Part shown: positions 34,723 through 42,941 of the stretch, in pieces | How positions within the stretch are numbered: position 1 is the stretch's first letter | Layout: the number at the start of each line of letters is the position of its first letter | Assembly (NCBI GenBank): GCA_903913285.1 | Contig: CAIWKO010000048.1 | Span: 1-64,000, forward strand | Direction: 5' to 3' | Origin: an uncultured Bacteroidales bacterium | GTDB taxonomy: Bacteria; Bacteroidota; Bacteroidia; Bacteroidales; CAIWKO01 | Length of the DNA stretch: 64,000 nt | Position numbers and translations under genes: made by a program | Notes under the pieces: model-generated | What the model saw: only the letters and a program-made list of their open reading frames with translations | What the model was told of the DNA's origin: nothing | Databases searched by the model: none

Positions 34723-36651
34723 GTGCGGTGTATTTTTAGGTTAATAGTTTATTCGTTTCTTTTGCTTGTAGGCAAGTATGGGATGGCACAACACCATATT
34801 AACGATACTATTCATCAACTTAAAGGGATTGAAATTAGTACCGACAGATTTTTTCAAAACATCAGCGGTGTAAAAGTCGAAAAAATTGACAGCAATTCAC
34901 TACGTATATACAACAATTCAAACTTAAGTGAACTTATTTCTCAGCGTTCACCTATATATATTAAGTCAAATGGTGTTTCGGGGTTAAGTTCTGTTTCAAT
35001 AAGAGGTACAGGAACTTCACATACAGCCATCATCTGGAATGGATTTAATATTCAAAGTTCCATGAATGGCGGAATGGATATTTCACTTGTTCCGGTTAGT
35101 TTTATCGATAAAATTTCAATACAATATAATGGCATGGCTGCCTTATACGGTAGTGGAGCAATTGGGGGTGCTATTCATCTTCAAAACGAACCTGAATTTA
35201 ACAAAGGTTTCAAAGTTTCCATGGGTGGCTCTTATGGAAGTTTTCAAAATTATTCTGGAAACTTTAATGTTAGTTTCAGTACAAATAAAACAGTTTTATC
35301 ACTTAAAGGATTTTATCATGAAGGAATGAATGATTTCCCATTCACAAATTATGCTAAATACGGCTCGCCAAAAGTCAAACAAACCAATTCGAAATTGAGT
35401 CAGTATGGTGCTATTATGGATGATGCTTATAAAATTAATAGTAAAAACAAAGTAAGCCTTTGTGTTTGGCTTCAGGAAAGCAAAAGGCAGATACCAACAG
35501 TGATGACTCAGGAATTTAGCCATGCCCGCCAGGATGATGATATTTTACGTACAACAACCGAATGGGTCAATAACGGGAATCGATACAAGCTATTTGTGCG
35601 AACAGCTCTTCTCATCGATGATTATAGATATGTCGATACAGATAAACTTATTAATTCAGCAAGTGGTACAACAGCATCGGTATCTGAAAGCGAAATTTAT
35701 TTCAAACTGTTTCCAGATCATACCATGGATGTCGGCATCCACTATAAATATACATCCGGATTTTGCGATTATTATACTAAAAAACAATCACAACAGGAAA
35801 CATCGGCATTTATCTCTTATACAGCAACGAATAAGACCGATAAATGGAAATTGAATATCGGGTTAAGAGAAGAATACAGTGATAACAAATTCGTACCTCT
35901 TTTGCCATCAGTAGCAATGGATATTCGTTTGTATAAAGAAATGTTTGTATATTTTAATTTTAGCAGAAACTATCGAATTCCCACATTAAATGATTTGTAT
36001 TGGTTTCCGGGCGGCAACCCCGATTTAAAACCTGAAAACGGATATGCCGAAGAGATTGGAATTAAACACAATATTACTTTTAGTAAAATAAAATTAAATT
36101 ATGTTCTATCAGGATTCAATGATAATGTAAAAAATTGGATAGTTTGGTTGCCCAAAGCAACGTATTGGTCGCCTCAAAACATTCAAGCGGTTTGGAGCAG
36201 GGGAGGAGAAGCAAATCTGGGTATAGATGTATTATTTTCCAAATGCCGCTTAGGTATTAATTCTGCTATTACGTATGTTAATTCAATAACAGAGAAAAGC
36301 GATAACCGGACTTCAATCGGCAAGCAATTGATTTATACTCCTAAGGTAAATTCAAATGTTACAATTAATCTTGAGTATCGGAAATTTCTGTTTAGCTATA
36401 ACATGGAATATGTATCAACCCGATTCACTTCCCCTGATAATTCCGAAACAATAAAACCGTACTTGCTGGGCAATCTTCAGGTGTCGAAAGATTTTCAGGT
36501 AAAAACATTTTCTTTCAATGTATTTTGTCATTTCAATAATTTGTGGAATACTAACTACCAAACTGTCGTATGGCAGGCAATGCCCGGTTTTAATTTTAAA
36601 GTCGGATTTCAAATAAATTTCAAACCTAACTTAAAAAAATCAAAAAAATAA
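34723..36651 (+). CDS. btuB: Vitamin B12 TonB-dependent receptor
   Basis: The 642-residue protein imports cobalamin across the outer membrane. It has a GTG start at 34723 (no in-frame ATG before it) and a signal peptide ending GMAQ (about residue 22). The plug domain shows 'VSSVSIRGTGTSHTAIIWNG' like BtuB and 'ALYGSGAIGGAIHL'; the barrel ends in an aromatic-terminated strand (GFNFKVGFQINFK). It is assigned to B12 because a cobalamin riboswitch lies directly upstream and B12-binding accessory genes follow. The next gene overlaps by one base. Confidence 0.93.
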   Translation: MRCIFRLIVYSFLLLVGKYGMAQHHINDTIHQLKGIEISTDRFFQNISGVKVEKIDSNSLRIYNNSNLSELISQRSPIYIKSNGVSGLSSVSIRGTGTSHTAIIWNGFNIQSSMNGGMDISLVPVSFIDKISIQYNGMAALYGSGAIGGAIHLQNEPEFNKGFKVSMGGSYGSFQNYSGNFNVSFSTNKTVLSLKGFYHEGMNDFPFTNYAKYGSPKVKQTNSKLSQYGAIMDDAYKINSKNKVSLCVWLQESKRQIPTVMTQEFSHARQDDDILRTTTEWVNNGNRYKLFVRTALLIDDYRYVDTDKLINSASGTTASVSESEIYFKLFPDHTMDVGIHYKYTSGFCDYYTKKQSQQETSAFISYTATNKTDKWKLNIGLREEYSDNKFVPLLPSVAMDIRLYKEMFVYFNFSRNYRIPTLNDLYWFPGGNPDLKPENGYAEEIGIKHNITFSKIKLNYVLSGFNDNVKNWIVWLPKATYWSPQNIQAVWSRGGEANLGIDVLFSKCRLGINSAITYVNSITEKSDNRTSIGKQLIYTPKVNSNVTINLEYRKFLFSYNMEYVSTRFTSPDNSETIKPYLLGNLQVSKDFQVKTFSFNVFCHFNNLWNTNYQTVVWQAMPGFNFKVGFQINFKPNLKKSKK

Positions 36652-37649
36652 TGAAAAGATTTACATTAAACATTATTATTGCTGCTTTTGCAATGTGTTC
36701 TTTATCAGGAAAAATTTCCAATGCTCAAACAATTGCCGACTTCGAAAACCTGACAATTCCTGTTGATTCCTTTTGGAATGGATCAGATATGATGGGGGTA
36801 TTTATAAGCGGAAATGCTTCATTCGAAAACAAATTTGTTGATTGGGGAGGTGGCATTACTTCGTGGAGCGGGTTTGCTTATACAAACATGCGCGACAGTT
36901 TGACTCAAAGCTACACCAACGAATTTAGCGCCATCAAAGCAGTCGGCTATAATGCTTCAAATAATTATGCCGTGGGGTATGTTAGTGCCTTCGACCCATT
37001 GCCCCGTATCAGATTGAACGGAATAGCAAAGGGAGATACAGTCAGTGGGTTTTATGTTACAAATTCTACTTACGGTTATCTTACAATGAAAAATGGTGGT
37101 GGTATTGCCAAAAAATTTGGTGGCGTAAGTGGCACTGATCCCGATTGGTTTGTTTTGGTTGTTTACGGATATTATGATGGTATTAAAAAAACGGATAGTG
37201 TTTCATTTTATCTGGCTGATTACAGATTTACAGACTCTGCTCTGGATTATCTGGTAAAAGAATGGCAATGGATCGATCTTACATCTTTAGGAAAGGTCGA
37301 TAGCCTTGATTTTAATATGTTTTCGAGTGATACTGGCACATATGGAATCAATAACCCAACCTATTTCTGCTTGGATAATCTAATAACAAATCATAACAGT
37401 AGCATGGGGATCCAAGAAAATATTGCAGAGAAGTTCTCACTCTATCCAAATCCTGCCACCGATATGATAAACATTCTTACTACAAAAGTTTCTAAAACAA
37501 ATGAAATTAAGATTCTCGATCTCTCAGGCAGAATTGTGGCCCAGTTCAATAATGTCCGGTTACCACGATCCATTGATATTTCAAATTTAACGAAAGGCGT
37601 TTACTTTATTCAGATCAACAGTTCAATGAATAAATTAGTGGTTCAATAA
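36651..37649 (+). CDS. Exported DUF4465 protein with T9SS tail, B12 locus
   Basis: The 332-residue protein has a signal peptide (ending NAQ, about 25), a DUF4465 domain (about 26-240: 'DFENLTIPVDSFWNGSDMM', then 'GGITSWSGFAYTN', 'FYVTNSTYGYLTMKNG', 'FCLDNL'), and a T9SS type A sorting domain (about 258-332, 'LYPNPATDMINIL', 'GVYFIQIN'). DUF4465 proteins are commonly encoded beside B12 receptors in Bacteroidetes. A B12-capture or surface role comparable with the known B12-binding surface lipoproteins (BtuG, BtuH) is inferred from context. It overlaps btuB by one base and is 14 bp from the next gene. Confidence 0.8.
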   Translation: MKRFTLNIIIAAFAMCSLSGKISNAQTIADFENLTIPVDSFWNGSDMMGVFISGNASFENKFVDWGGGITSWSGFAYTNMRDSLTQSYTNEFSAIKAVGYNASNNYAVGYVSAFDPLPRIRLNGIAKGDTVSGFYVTNSTYGYLTMKNGGGIAKKFGGVSGTDPDWFVLVVYGYYDGIKKTDSVSFYLADYRFTDSALDYLVKEWQWIDLTSLGKVDSLDFNMFSSDTGTYGINNPTYFCLDNLITNHNSSMGIQENIAEKFSLYPNPATDMINILTTKVSKTNEIKILDLSGRIVAQFNNVRLPRSIDISNLTKGVYFIQINSSMNKLVVQ

Positions 37650-37663
37650 TTTTTAGTAAATTT

Positions 37664-38647
37664 ATGCTGATGAAAAAAATTCTGTTTGTTTTATTTTTTC
37701 TGCCCTTAATTGTTAACGGACAATTTGCGCCTCCTGCCGGACAACCCGGAAGCACTGCTATTTATAAGGATAGCTCGGTTTTCGTGTCATGGGCAACAAA
37801 TTGCCATGTTATCAGAGGCTGGCAGAACATTGCCGATACTTCATTAGGAAAAGCAACTGTTGGAGACAGTTCTATGGCTGTCGGCCCTGCCGGATCAAAC
37901 GGAGTCGTGAGCCTTGGCGATGGCGGAACCGCAGATCTTACATTTTTATATCCCATCAAAAACGGCCCATCCTGGGATTTTGCTGTATTCGAAAATTCAT
38001 TTTCCGATACATTCCTTGAATTGGCTTTTGTAGAAGTCAGTTCCGACGGCATAAATTATTTTTGTTTTCCTTCAACTTCCTTAACCGATACAACAATTCA
38101 AGTAGGTCCTTTCGACAGCCTCGATGCAACCAAAATAAACAATCTGGCAGGTAAATACAGGCTCTTTTATGGTACTCCTTTCGATTTGCAGGAATTAAGT
38201 GGCATTTCCGGTTTGGATATTGATCATATAACCCATGTTCGCCTTATCGATGTGGTTGGTTCTATTGATAAACGCTATGCCACTTACGATGCATTTGGGC
38301 ATGTAATAAACGATCCCTGGCCTACACCTTATAATTCGTCGGGTTTCGATCTCGATGCCGTCGGTGTCATTCATCAGGATATGTCTTCCGTAAACGAAAA
38401 CCTACAGCCTTTTGATTTCAACGTATTTCCAAACCCGGTTTCAAAAACTTTTCGGGTAGTTTCCAACAAGGGTGAAAAAATATCAAAAGCATCCGTGATT
38501 AGCCTGAATGGTGAAATAATTATGGAGACCTCGCCCATGGCTTCCGATTTCATAATGAATATCAGTCAGCTTCCCGAAGGGTTCTATTTGTTGAAAATTT
38601 CGGGCTCCGATATTTGTGGGTATAAAAAAATAATAAAAACCAACTAA
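37664..38647 (+). CDS. Exported surface protein with T9SS tail, B12 locus
   Basis: The 327-residue protein has a signal peptide (1-20, ending VNGQ), a beta-rich domain starting 'FAPPAGQPGSTAIYKDSSVF' with 'DFAVFENSFSDTFLELAFVEVSSDG', 'GLDIDHITHVRLIDVVGS' and 'YDAFGHVINDPWPTPYNSSG', and a T9SS sorting domain (about 252-327). The central domain is the type often found in cobalamin-uptake loci of Bacteroidetes and might bind cobamides on the cell surface, but this is inference from location. The ATG of the next gene overlaps the stop (TAATGA). Confidence 0.75.
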   Translation: MLMKKILFVLFFLPLIVNGQFAPPAGQPGSTAIYKDSSVFVSWATNCHVIRGWQNIADTSLGKATVGDSSMAVGPAGSNGVVSLGDGGTADLTFLYPIKNGPSWDFAVFENSFSDTFLELAFVEVSSDGINYFCFPSTSLTDTTIQVGPFDSLDATKINNLAGKYRLFYGTPFDLQELSGISGLDIDHITHVRLIDVVGSIDKRYATYDAFGHVINDPWPTPYNSSGFDLDAVGVIHQDMSSVNENLQPFDFNVFPNPVSKTFRVVSNKGEKISKASVISLNGEIIMETSPMASDFIMNISQLPEGFYLLKISGSDICGYKKIIKTN

Positions 38648-39687
38648 TGAAAAAGTATATAGCTCTTTTCGTCTCGATATTGTTTTTTACAGGCTTTTTT
38701 GTTTCCTGCCGGAAAGATACTCCAAAAACAACCATTAACAACGATATTACTTCCGAACATGGAGTCTTTATTGTGAACGAAGGCAATTTTCAGTGGGGCA
38801 ATGCTTCAGTTTCCTATTATAATTTTAGCGACGGTAAATATTCCGAAGATGTTTTTGAAGAAGTTAACAACCGCCCCCTGGGCGATGTAGCTCAATCTAT
38901 TTGCGTTATTGGCGATAAAGCCTATATCGTTGTAAATAATTCCAACAAGATCGAAATCGTAAAAACAACCGATTTTTCTTCCTTAGGTGTAATAACCGGT
39001 TTTATATCTCCGCGCTATTTATTGCCGATTACATCATCAAAAGCATACGTGTCCGATCTCTACAGTAACAAGATCAGTATAATCAACTTAAACAACAATA
39101 CCATAACTGGAACAATAGCATGTAACGGGAGTACCGAAGAAATGCTTATTGATAGTTCAACTGTGGTAGTAACCAACACCCGTACCAACTTTATTTACCT
39201 CATAAATCCTGCAAACGACGCAGTTTTTGATAGTATTCAGCTCGGATTTGCATCCAACTCGTTAGCATTGGATAAAAACGGCAAATTGTGGGTGATGTGT
39301 GCCGGCGATGCCACAAATAGTATCAAAGCCTCCATATATCGGGTTAATATTTCATCGAAAACTGTGGAACAAAGTTTTCAGCTAAATACTTCATTGGATA
39401 TTTGGGATAAATTGCGAATAAACACAACTAAAGACACCTTATATTATATGTGTAACGGAATTTACAGGATGCCTGTTTCGTCATATTCTTTGCCTGCAAC
39501 TGCATTTATCGATCAGGGTTCACATTTATTTCATGCCATTGGCATCGATCCTGTTAACAACAATTTATTTGTTGCCGATGCTATTGATTATGTTCAAAAA
39601 GGAAAAGTTTATTACTACAGTCCGGCGGGAAATCTTTTAGGAACAATAAACACGGGTGTAATTCCCACGGCATTTTATTTTTATTGA
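38647..39687 (+). CDS. btuG: BtuG-like surface lipoprotein, B12 locus
   Basis: The 346-residue protein is a lipoprotein (FFTGFFVSC, lipidated Cys21) with a beta-propeller of the YncE/DUF5074 type: 'GVFIVNEGNFQWGNASVSYY', 'IVVNNSNKIEIVKTTDFSS', 'YVSDLYSNKISIINLNNN', 'LYYMCNGIYRMPVS'. In Bacteroides, BtuG is such a propeller that sits on BtuB and binds B12 with very high affinity. The fold, the lipoprotein signal and the position in a riboswitch-controlled btuB operon agree. It is the last gene of the unit; no terminator is evident. Confidence 0.8.
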   Translation: MKKYIALFVSILFFTGFFVSCRKDTPKTTINNDITSEHGVFIVNEGNFQWGNASVSYYNFSDGKYSEDVFEEVNNRPLGDVAQSICVIGDKAYIVVNNSNKIEIVKTTDFSSLGVITGFISPRYLLPITSSKAYVSDLYSNKISIINLNNNTITGTIACNGSTEEMLIDSSTVVVTNTRTNFIYLINPANDAVFDSIQLGFASNSLALDKNGKLWVMCAGDATNSIKASIYRVNISSKTVEQSFQLNTSLDIWDKLRINTTKDTLYYMCNGIYRMPVSSYSLPATAFIDQGSHLFHAIGIDPVNNNLFVADAIDYVQKGKVYYYSPAGNLLGTINTGVIPTAFYFY

Positions 39688-39720
39688 TAAAAGGTCGCTA
39701 CAGTCCGATTTTACTATTAC

Positions 39721-40362
39721 TTATATTTTAAGCCTGTCGATAAATAAAATACCATTCAAATGATCAATCTCATGCTGAAAAATATGCGCCGTATACTCTT
39801 GGCTAATGTGCTCCGATTTATGAGTGCCATTAGGTAGATCGTATTCCACATTAACCCATATCGCCCGCCATGATTGCCCCGAAACACCTGGTATAGATAG
39901 ACACCCATCATTTCGCAATTTTAATGTGTCTGAATATTTTGTGATAACAGGATTTAAATAAAGTTCCCAGGGATGCGATGCAATCGAGCCCTTATCATAG
40001 CGTTGCACCCATATAATATTCCGGTTAATACCTACCTGCGGTGCAGCAATGCCAATACCTCCGCCTTTGATCACCGTTACATGCAATCTGTCGGTCAGAT
40101 AAAATAGTGTTGAAGTATCACTAAAATCAACATTGCGCGATTGCTTTCGTAGCACTATCGAATCGGCATAAACAAAATAGTTCATGATACGATAGGCCGA
40201 ATCGATACTATTGTTAAAAATTATTGCCTTTTCAGAATCCGTAAATGACAGATCCTGCACAATTGTATGCGAATCGTTAGTTATTTCTTCTTGTTTCTTG
40301 CATTGAGCAAAAACAAAAAATCCTGCGAAAATAAAAAGGGAGATACTTAGTTTTCTGTTCAT
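39721..40362 (-). CDS. Exported peptide deformylase homologue
   Basis: The 213-residue protein contains all three peptide deformylase motifs: GIGIAAPQVG (102-111), DGCLS (152-156) and QHEIDH (196-201), which supply the metal ligands Cys154, His197 and His201. Two points are odd. Motif II has Asp instead of the usual Glu (EGCLS), and the protein starts with a signal peptide (1-20, FAGFFVFAQC), placing it outside the cytoplasm, where formyl-Met removal normally occurs. The canonical cytoplasmic deformylase is encoded at 52269-52835. The role may be proteolytic or deformylation of exported substrates; no evidence decides. The -7 box is at 40385-40392. Confidence 0.85.
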   Translation of the reverse strand: MNRKLSISLFIFAGFFVFAQCKKQEEITNDSHTIVQDLSFTDSEKAIIFNNSIDSAYRIMNYFVYADSIVLRKQSRNVDFSDTSTLFYLTDRLHVTVIKGGGIGIAAPQVGINRNIIWVQRYDKGSIASHPWELYLNPVITKYSDTLKLRNDGCLSIPGVSGQSWRAIWVNVEYDLPNGTHKSEHISQEYTAHIFQHEIDHLNGILFIDRLKI

Positions 40363-40384
40363 TTTATAACGGTTTCAGAAAGAA

Positions 40385-40392
40385 CAAATTTA
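40385..40392 (-). promoter_or_regulatory. -7 box for the exported deformylase gene
   Basis: Minus-strand TAAATTTG, exact consensus, 23 bp upstream of the start. Confidence 0.5.
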
Positions 40393-40473
40393 AACAAAAA
40401 TAAGAAATGAAATGAATAATTTGAAAATTAAAATTGTCAGAGCAAAGAATATATTTAGCTTAAAATTAATGGA

Positions 40474-41106
40474 TCAGTATCCAAATTCATAGCAAATTTC
40501 CGAAAATTCACGTAATATCATAGCTGTCGCTCCCCAAATTACCAGCCCGTTTACATCATAATAGGGTGTCTCGAATTCGATTCCATTGGCAATCCGTATT
40601 TTTTTTGTTTTGATATTTTTAGTTCCTACTAAATTCGTTAGCTCTACTTCAATAATTTTTTCTACTTCATGTTTGTCTGGCTTTAAAACACCAATATCAC
40701 TGGTAAATCCAACAAATGGTTTTACCAAAAAATTGCTGGGCGGAATATAAAGTTCGGATAAGCTTCCGAGTATTTGTATATGGGAACTATCAATACCAAT
40801 TTCTTCTTTTGTTTCTCTCAGGGCTGTGTTTTCAAGATTCTTATCGGTTAATTTAAACCCACCGCCAGGGAACGAAACCTGATCACTATGAACACCTTGG
40901 TATTTGGGACGAAGAATAAATACTGTGTAGATCTTGGATTTCTTTTCATACAGCAGCATCAGGACACTACTTTTTCTTGCATCTTTCGGAATATTCTCAA
41001 ATTCGTTTAATCGTTTTGAAGGGATCATCAGGTCTTGAGCCCTTTTGCCCGGAAGAGGCTCAGCTAATCTGTTTTGTAAGAATGAAACAAGATCTGTCAA
41101 TATCAT
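40474..41106 (-). CDS. CoA-pyrophosphatase-type NUDIX hydrolase
   Basis: The 210-residue cytoplasmic protein carries the Nudix box in its CoA-hydrolase variant: 'HSDQVSFPGGGFKLTDKNL' with 'ENTALRETKEEIGI' (about 87-118). This subgroup (NudL-like) cleaves the pyrophosphate of coenzyme A or acyl-CoA. The N-terminal half is helical and the C-terminal part has the usual strand-helix end. Length is normal. It is monocistronic; a -7 box lies at 41132-41139. Confidence 0.88.
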   Translation of the reverse strand: MILTDLVSFLQNRLAEPLPGKRAQDLMIPSKRLNEFENIPKDARKSSVLMLLYEKKSKIYTVFILRPKYQGVHSDQVSFPGGGFKLTDKNLENTALRETKEEIGIDSSHIQILGSLSELYIPPSNFLVKPFVGFTSDIGVLKPDKHEVEKIIEVELTNLVGTKNIKTKKIRIANGIEFETPYYDVNGLVIWGATAMILREFSEICYEFGY

Positions 41107-41131
41107 ATTAAGCTTGGCTCCGAATAACTAT

Positions 41132-41139
41132 CAAAAGTA
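41132..41139 (-). promoter_or_regulatory. -7 box for the NUDIX gene
   Basis: Minus-strand TACTTTTG, exact consensus, 26 bp from the start. Confidence 0.5.
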
Positions 41140-41291
41140 TTTATTATTTCTGAAAAATCTCATGTTCTATAAACGACACTTTACCATCAATTATTAGAAT
41201 AAAATAGGAAACAACAGAAATAAAAATTTTACTAACAATTTTGCTTGTTGAAAAAAAATCATAAAAAATGTTAAAAACCGAAAAAAAATAT

Positions 41292-41299
41292 TACTTTTG
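41292..41299 (+). promoter_or_regulatory. -7 box for the DUF4878-like lipoprotein
   Basis: TACTTTTG, exact consensus, 43 bp before the ATG at 41343. Confidence 0.55.
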
Positions 41300-41342
41300 T
41301 TGCGTTAAAAAAAACGAAATTAATAACCAAAACAAAAAAAAC

Positions 41343-41765
41343 ATGAAAAAATTATTCAGTTTAGTAATTGTAGCTATCGTTATTGTAGCTGTTAGCGCAT
41401 GCGGAAACAAAAAGAACACTCCAGAAGCTGTTGCAGAAAAATTCTTGGGCCATTTAAACAAGAAAGAATATGCTGAAGCTAAAAAAATGGGTACTGAAAA
41501 CACCAAACAAATGCTTGACATGATGGAAAGCTTTTCAGGTGCTGCAGGTGCTAAAACAACCGAAGCTAAAGATGTAAAAATTGAAAATCTGAAATGTGAT
41601 ACACAAGCAGACAAATCAAAATGTACTTACACAGCTGAAGGTAAAGAACAAACTATTGATTTAGTAAAACAAGATGGCAACTGGTTAGTAGATATGAAAA
41701 AAGAAGGAACTGGTGATCAAACCAATCCTACTACACCACCAGCTGATAGCACTGCAAAAAAATAA
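41343..41765 (+). CDS. DUF4878-like lipoprotein
   Basis: The 140-residue protein is taken from the ATG at 41343, where the lipoprotein signal begins (MKKLFSLVIVAIVIVAVSAC, Cys20); the open frame continues upstream to 41268 but that would put the signal peptide in the middle. The mature part follows the DUF4878/NTF2-like plan ('TPEAVAEKFLGHLNKKEYAEAKKMG', a beta-rich half, 'DGNWLVDMKKEG') and ends in a Pro/Thr/Asp-rich tail. It is a periplasmic or surface lipoprotein of unknown role, probably well expressed given the strong promoter and favourable leader. Confidence 0.85.
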   Translation: MKKLFSLVIVAIVIVAVSACGNKKNTPEAVAEKFLGHLNKKEYAEAKKMGTENTKQMLDMMESFSGAAGAKTTEAKDVKIENLKCDTQADKSKCTYTAEGKEQTIDLVKQDGNWLVDMKKEGTGDQTNPTTPPADSTAKK

Positions 41766-41798
41766 TTTCTTTTAAAGAATAAGGTGCTGATTTGAGCA

Positions 41799-42458
41799 AT
41801 GAAAAAAGTATTTCTTATTATTTTCATTGTTCTTATTTCAATCGCAGCATCATTTTGGTTGTTCCTGTTTGCTTATGAATATCATAGCAAGCAGGAACAA
41901 TTTTTTTATAAGTACAGCCTCACCCGGGATGAATTAAATAAAATTCAGGATGGGGATATTATCTTGCGCCATGGTTATGGGGTGGTTAGCGATCTTATAG
42001 TTACCCAACTCAAAGAAAAATACGATCTTTCGCATTGTGCAATCATTTGTAAGGATGATACCAATTATACCATAATTCATTCGGTTTCCAGTTCGCTTTC
42101 AAATGTTGACGGTGTTCAATCTCAGGATTTGAAGAGTTTTGTCAGTGAAAGTCAGTTGAATTCAATAGTTGTGATCCGCTACAAGCCAAAGATCAATAAA
42201 GATAATTCCGCCATCAGCCGCAAAGCAAAATACTACCTCAAAAAACAAATTCCTTTCGATAATGCTTTTAATATTAATGATAGTTCCGAATTCTATTGCA
42301 CGGAATTGTTATGGAAAGTCATTTTAAACGAATACGGCGACGATATTCTGATAGGGAAAAATAATGCCCGCAAAGACCATTTGCGTTTCGATACGTTTCT
42401 GGATTCCACAAAATTTGATATTATCATCAATCATCAGGAACGAAAGCATCGGAAATAG
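41799..42458 (+). CDS. YiiX-family permuted papain-like cysteine peptidase
   Basis: The 219-residue protein has one N-terminal membrane helix (about 4-26) and a C-terminal domain of the YiiX/YebB type (permuted NlpC/P60 fold): 'LNKIQDGDIILRHGYG', 'DLSHCAIICKDD' with His79, and 'EFYCTELLWKVI' with Cys167. These are the expected catalytic His and Cys. Members act as amidases or bind lipid-linked substrates, but the reaction is not settled. It lies 33 bp after the lipoprotein gene and may share its promoter. Confidence 0.85.
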   Translation: MKKVFLIIFIVLISIAASFWLFLFAYEYHSKQEQFFYKYSLTRDELNKIQDGDIILRHGYGVVSDLIVTQLKEKYDLSHCAIICKDDTNYTIIHSVSSSLSNVDGVQSQDLKSFVSESQLNSIVVIRYKPKINKDNSAISRKAKYYLKKQIPFDNAFNINDSSEFYCTELLWKVILNEYGDDILIGKNNARKDHLRFDTFLDSTKFDIIINHQERKHRK

Positions 42459-42502
42459 TCTTCAATATCCCGGATCAAAATCCAGATAAAATTATCAATT
42501 CA

Positions 42503-42940
42503 TTATTTTAGTTCAACATTAACGCTCCCGTCTTGTGTTGACCAGCAAACCGAATCGCATACCTGATTCCTTAATTTTTTTATGGTAGCACCTCCAATCG
42601 CATAAACAATCTTGGTTCCGGAAATATAGCGTGCCTTAACGGAGTAATATTTATCGGGTGGCAACAAAATATTGTACTTGTTGGTAGAAACTGTGTCGGT
42701 CGAAACGATCACATTGTTTTCAATGTTGCCTTCATAGATGGTGATCGGGACTTTGGTGTTCTCAGCATTAATAGTCAGACTGATGTTTAAGCCTGCTTCC
42801 AGAGGTTCGGTGGTGTTACAATCGGAATAGTTATAATTGGTACAATCTTCCGAAGTGGAAAATGTGTTTTGCTTACACGAACTGTACAGTATCAGCGCAA
42901 GAAAAATGCTGACCCATTTTATGGCGTGATGTGATATCAT
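42503..42940 (-). CDS. Putative lipoprotein of unknown function
   Basis: The 145-residue protein has a lipoprotein signal (MISHHAIKWVSIFLALILYSSC, lipidated Cys22, then KQNTF). The mature part is Thr/Asn-rich and beta-rich ('VPITIYEGNIENNVIVSTDTV', 'NILLPPDKYYSVKARY'), reminiscent of an Ig-like fold. It starts 1 bp after the stop of the ankyrin gene on the same strand, so the two form an operon. Confidence 0.7.
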   Translation of the reverse strand: MISHHAIKWVSIFLALILYSSCKQNTFSTSEDCTNYNYSDCNTTEPLEAGLNISLTINAENTKVPITIYEGNIENNVIVSTDTVSTNKYNILLPPDKYYSVKARYISGTKIVYAIGGATIKKLRNQVCDSVCWSTQDGSVNVELK

Positions 42941-42941
42941 A

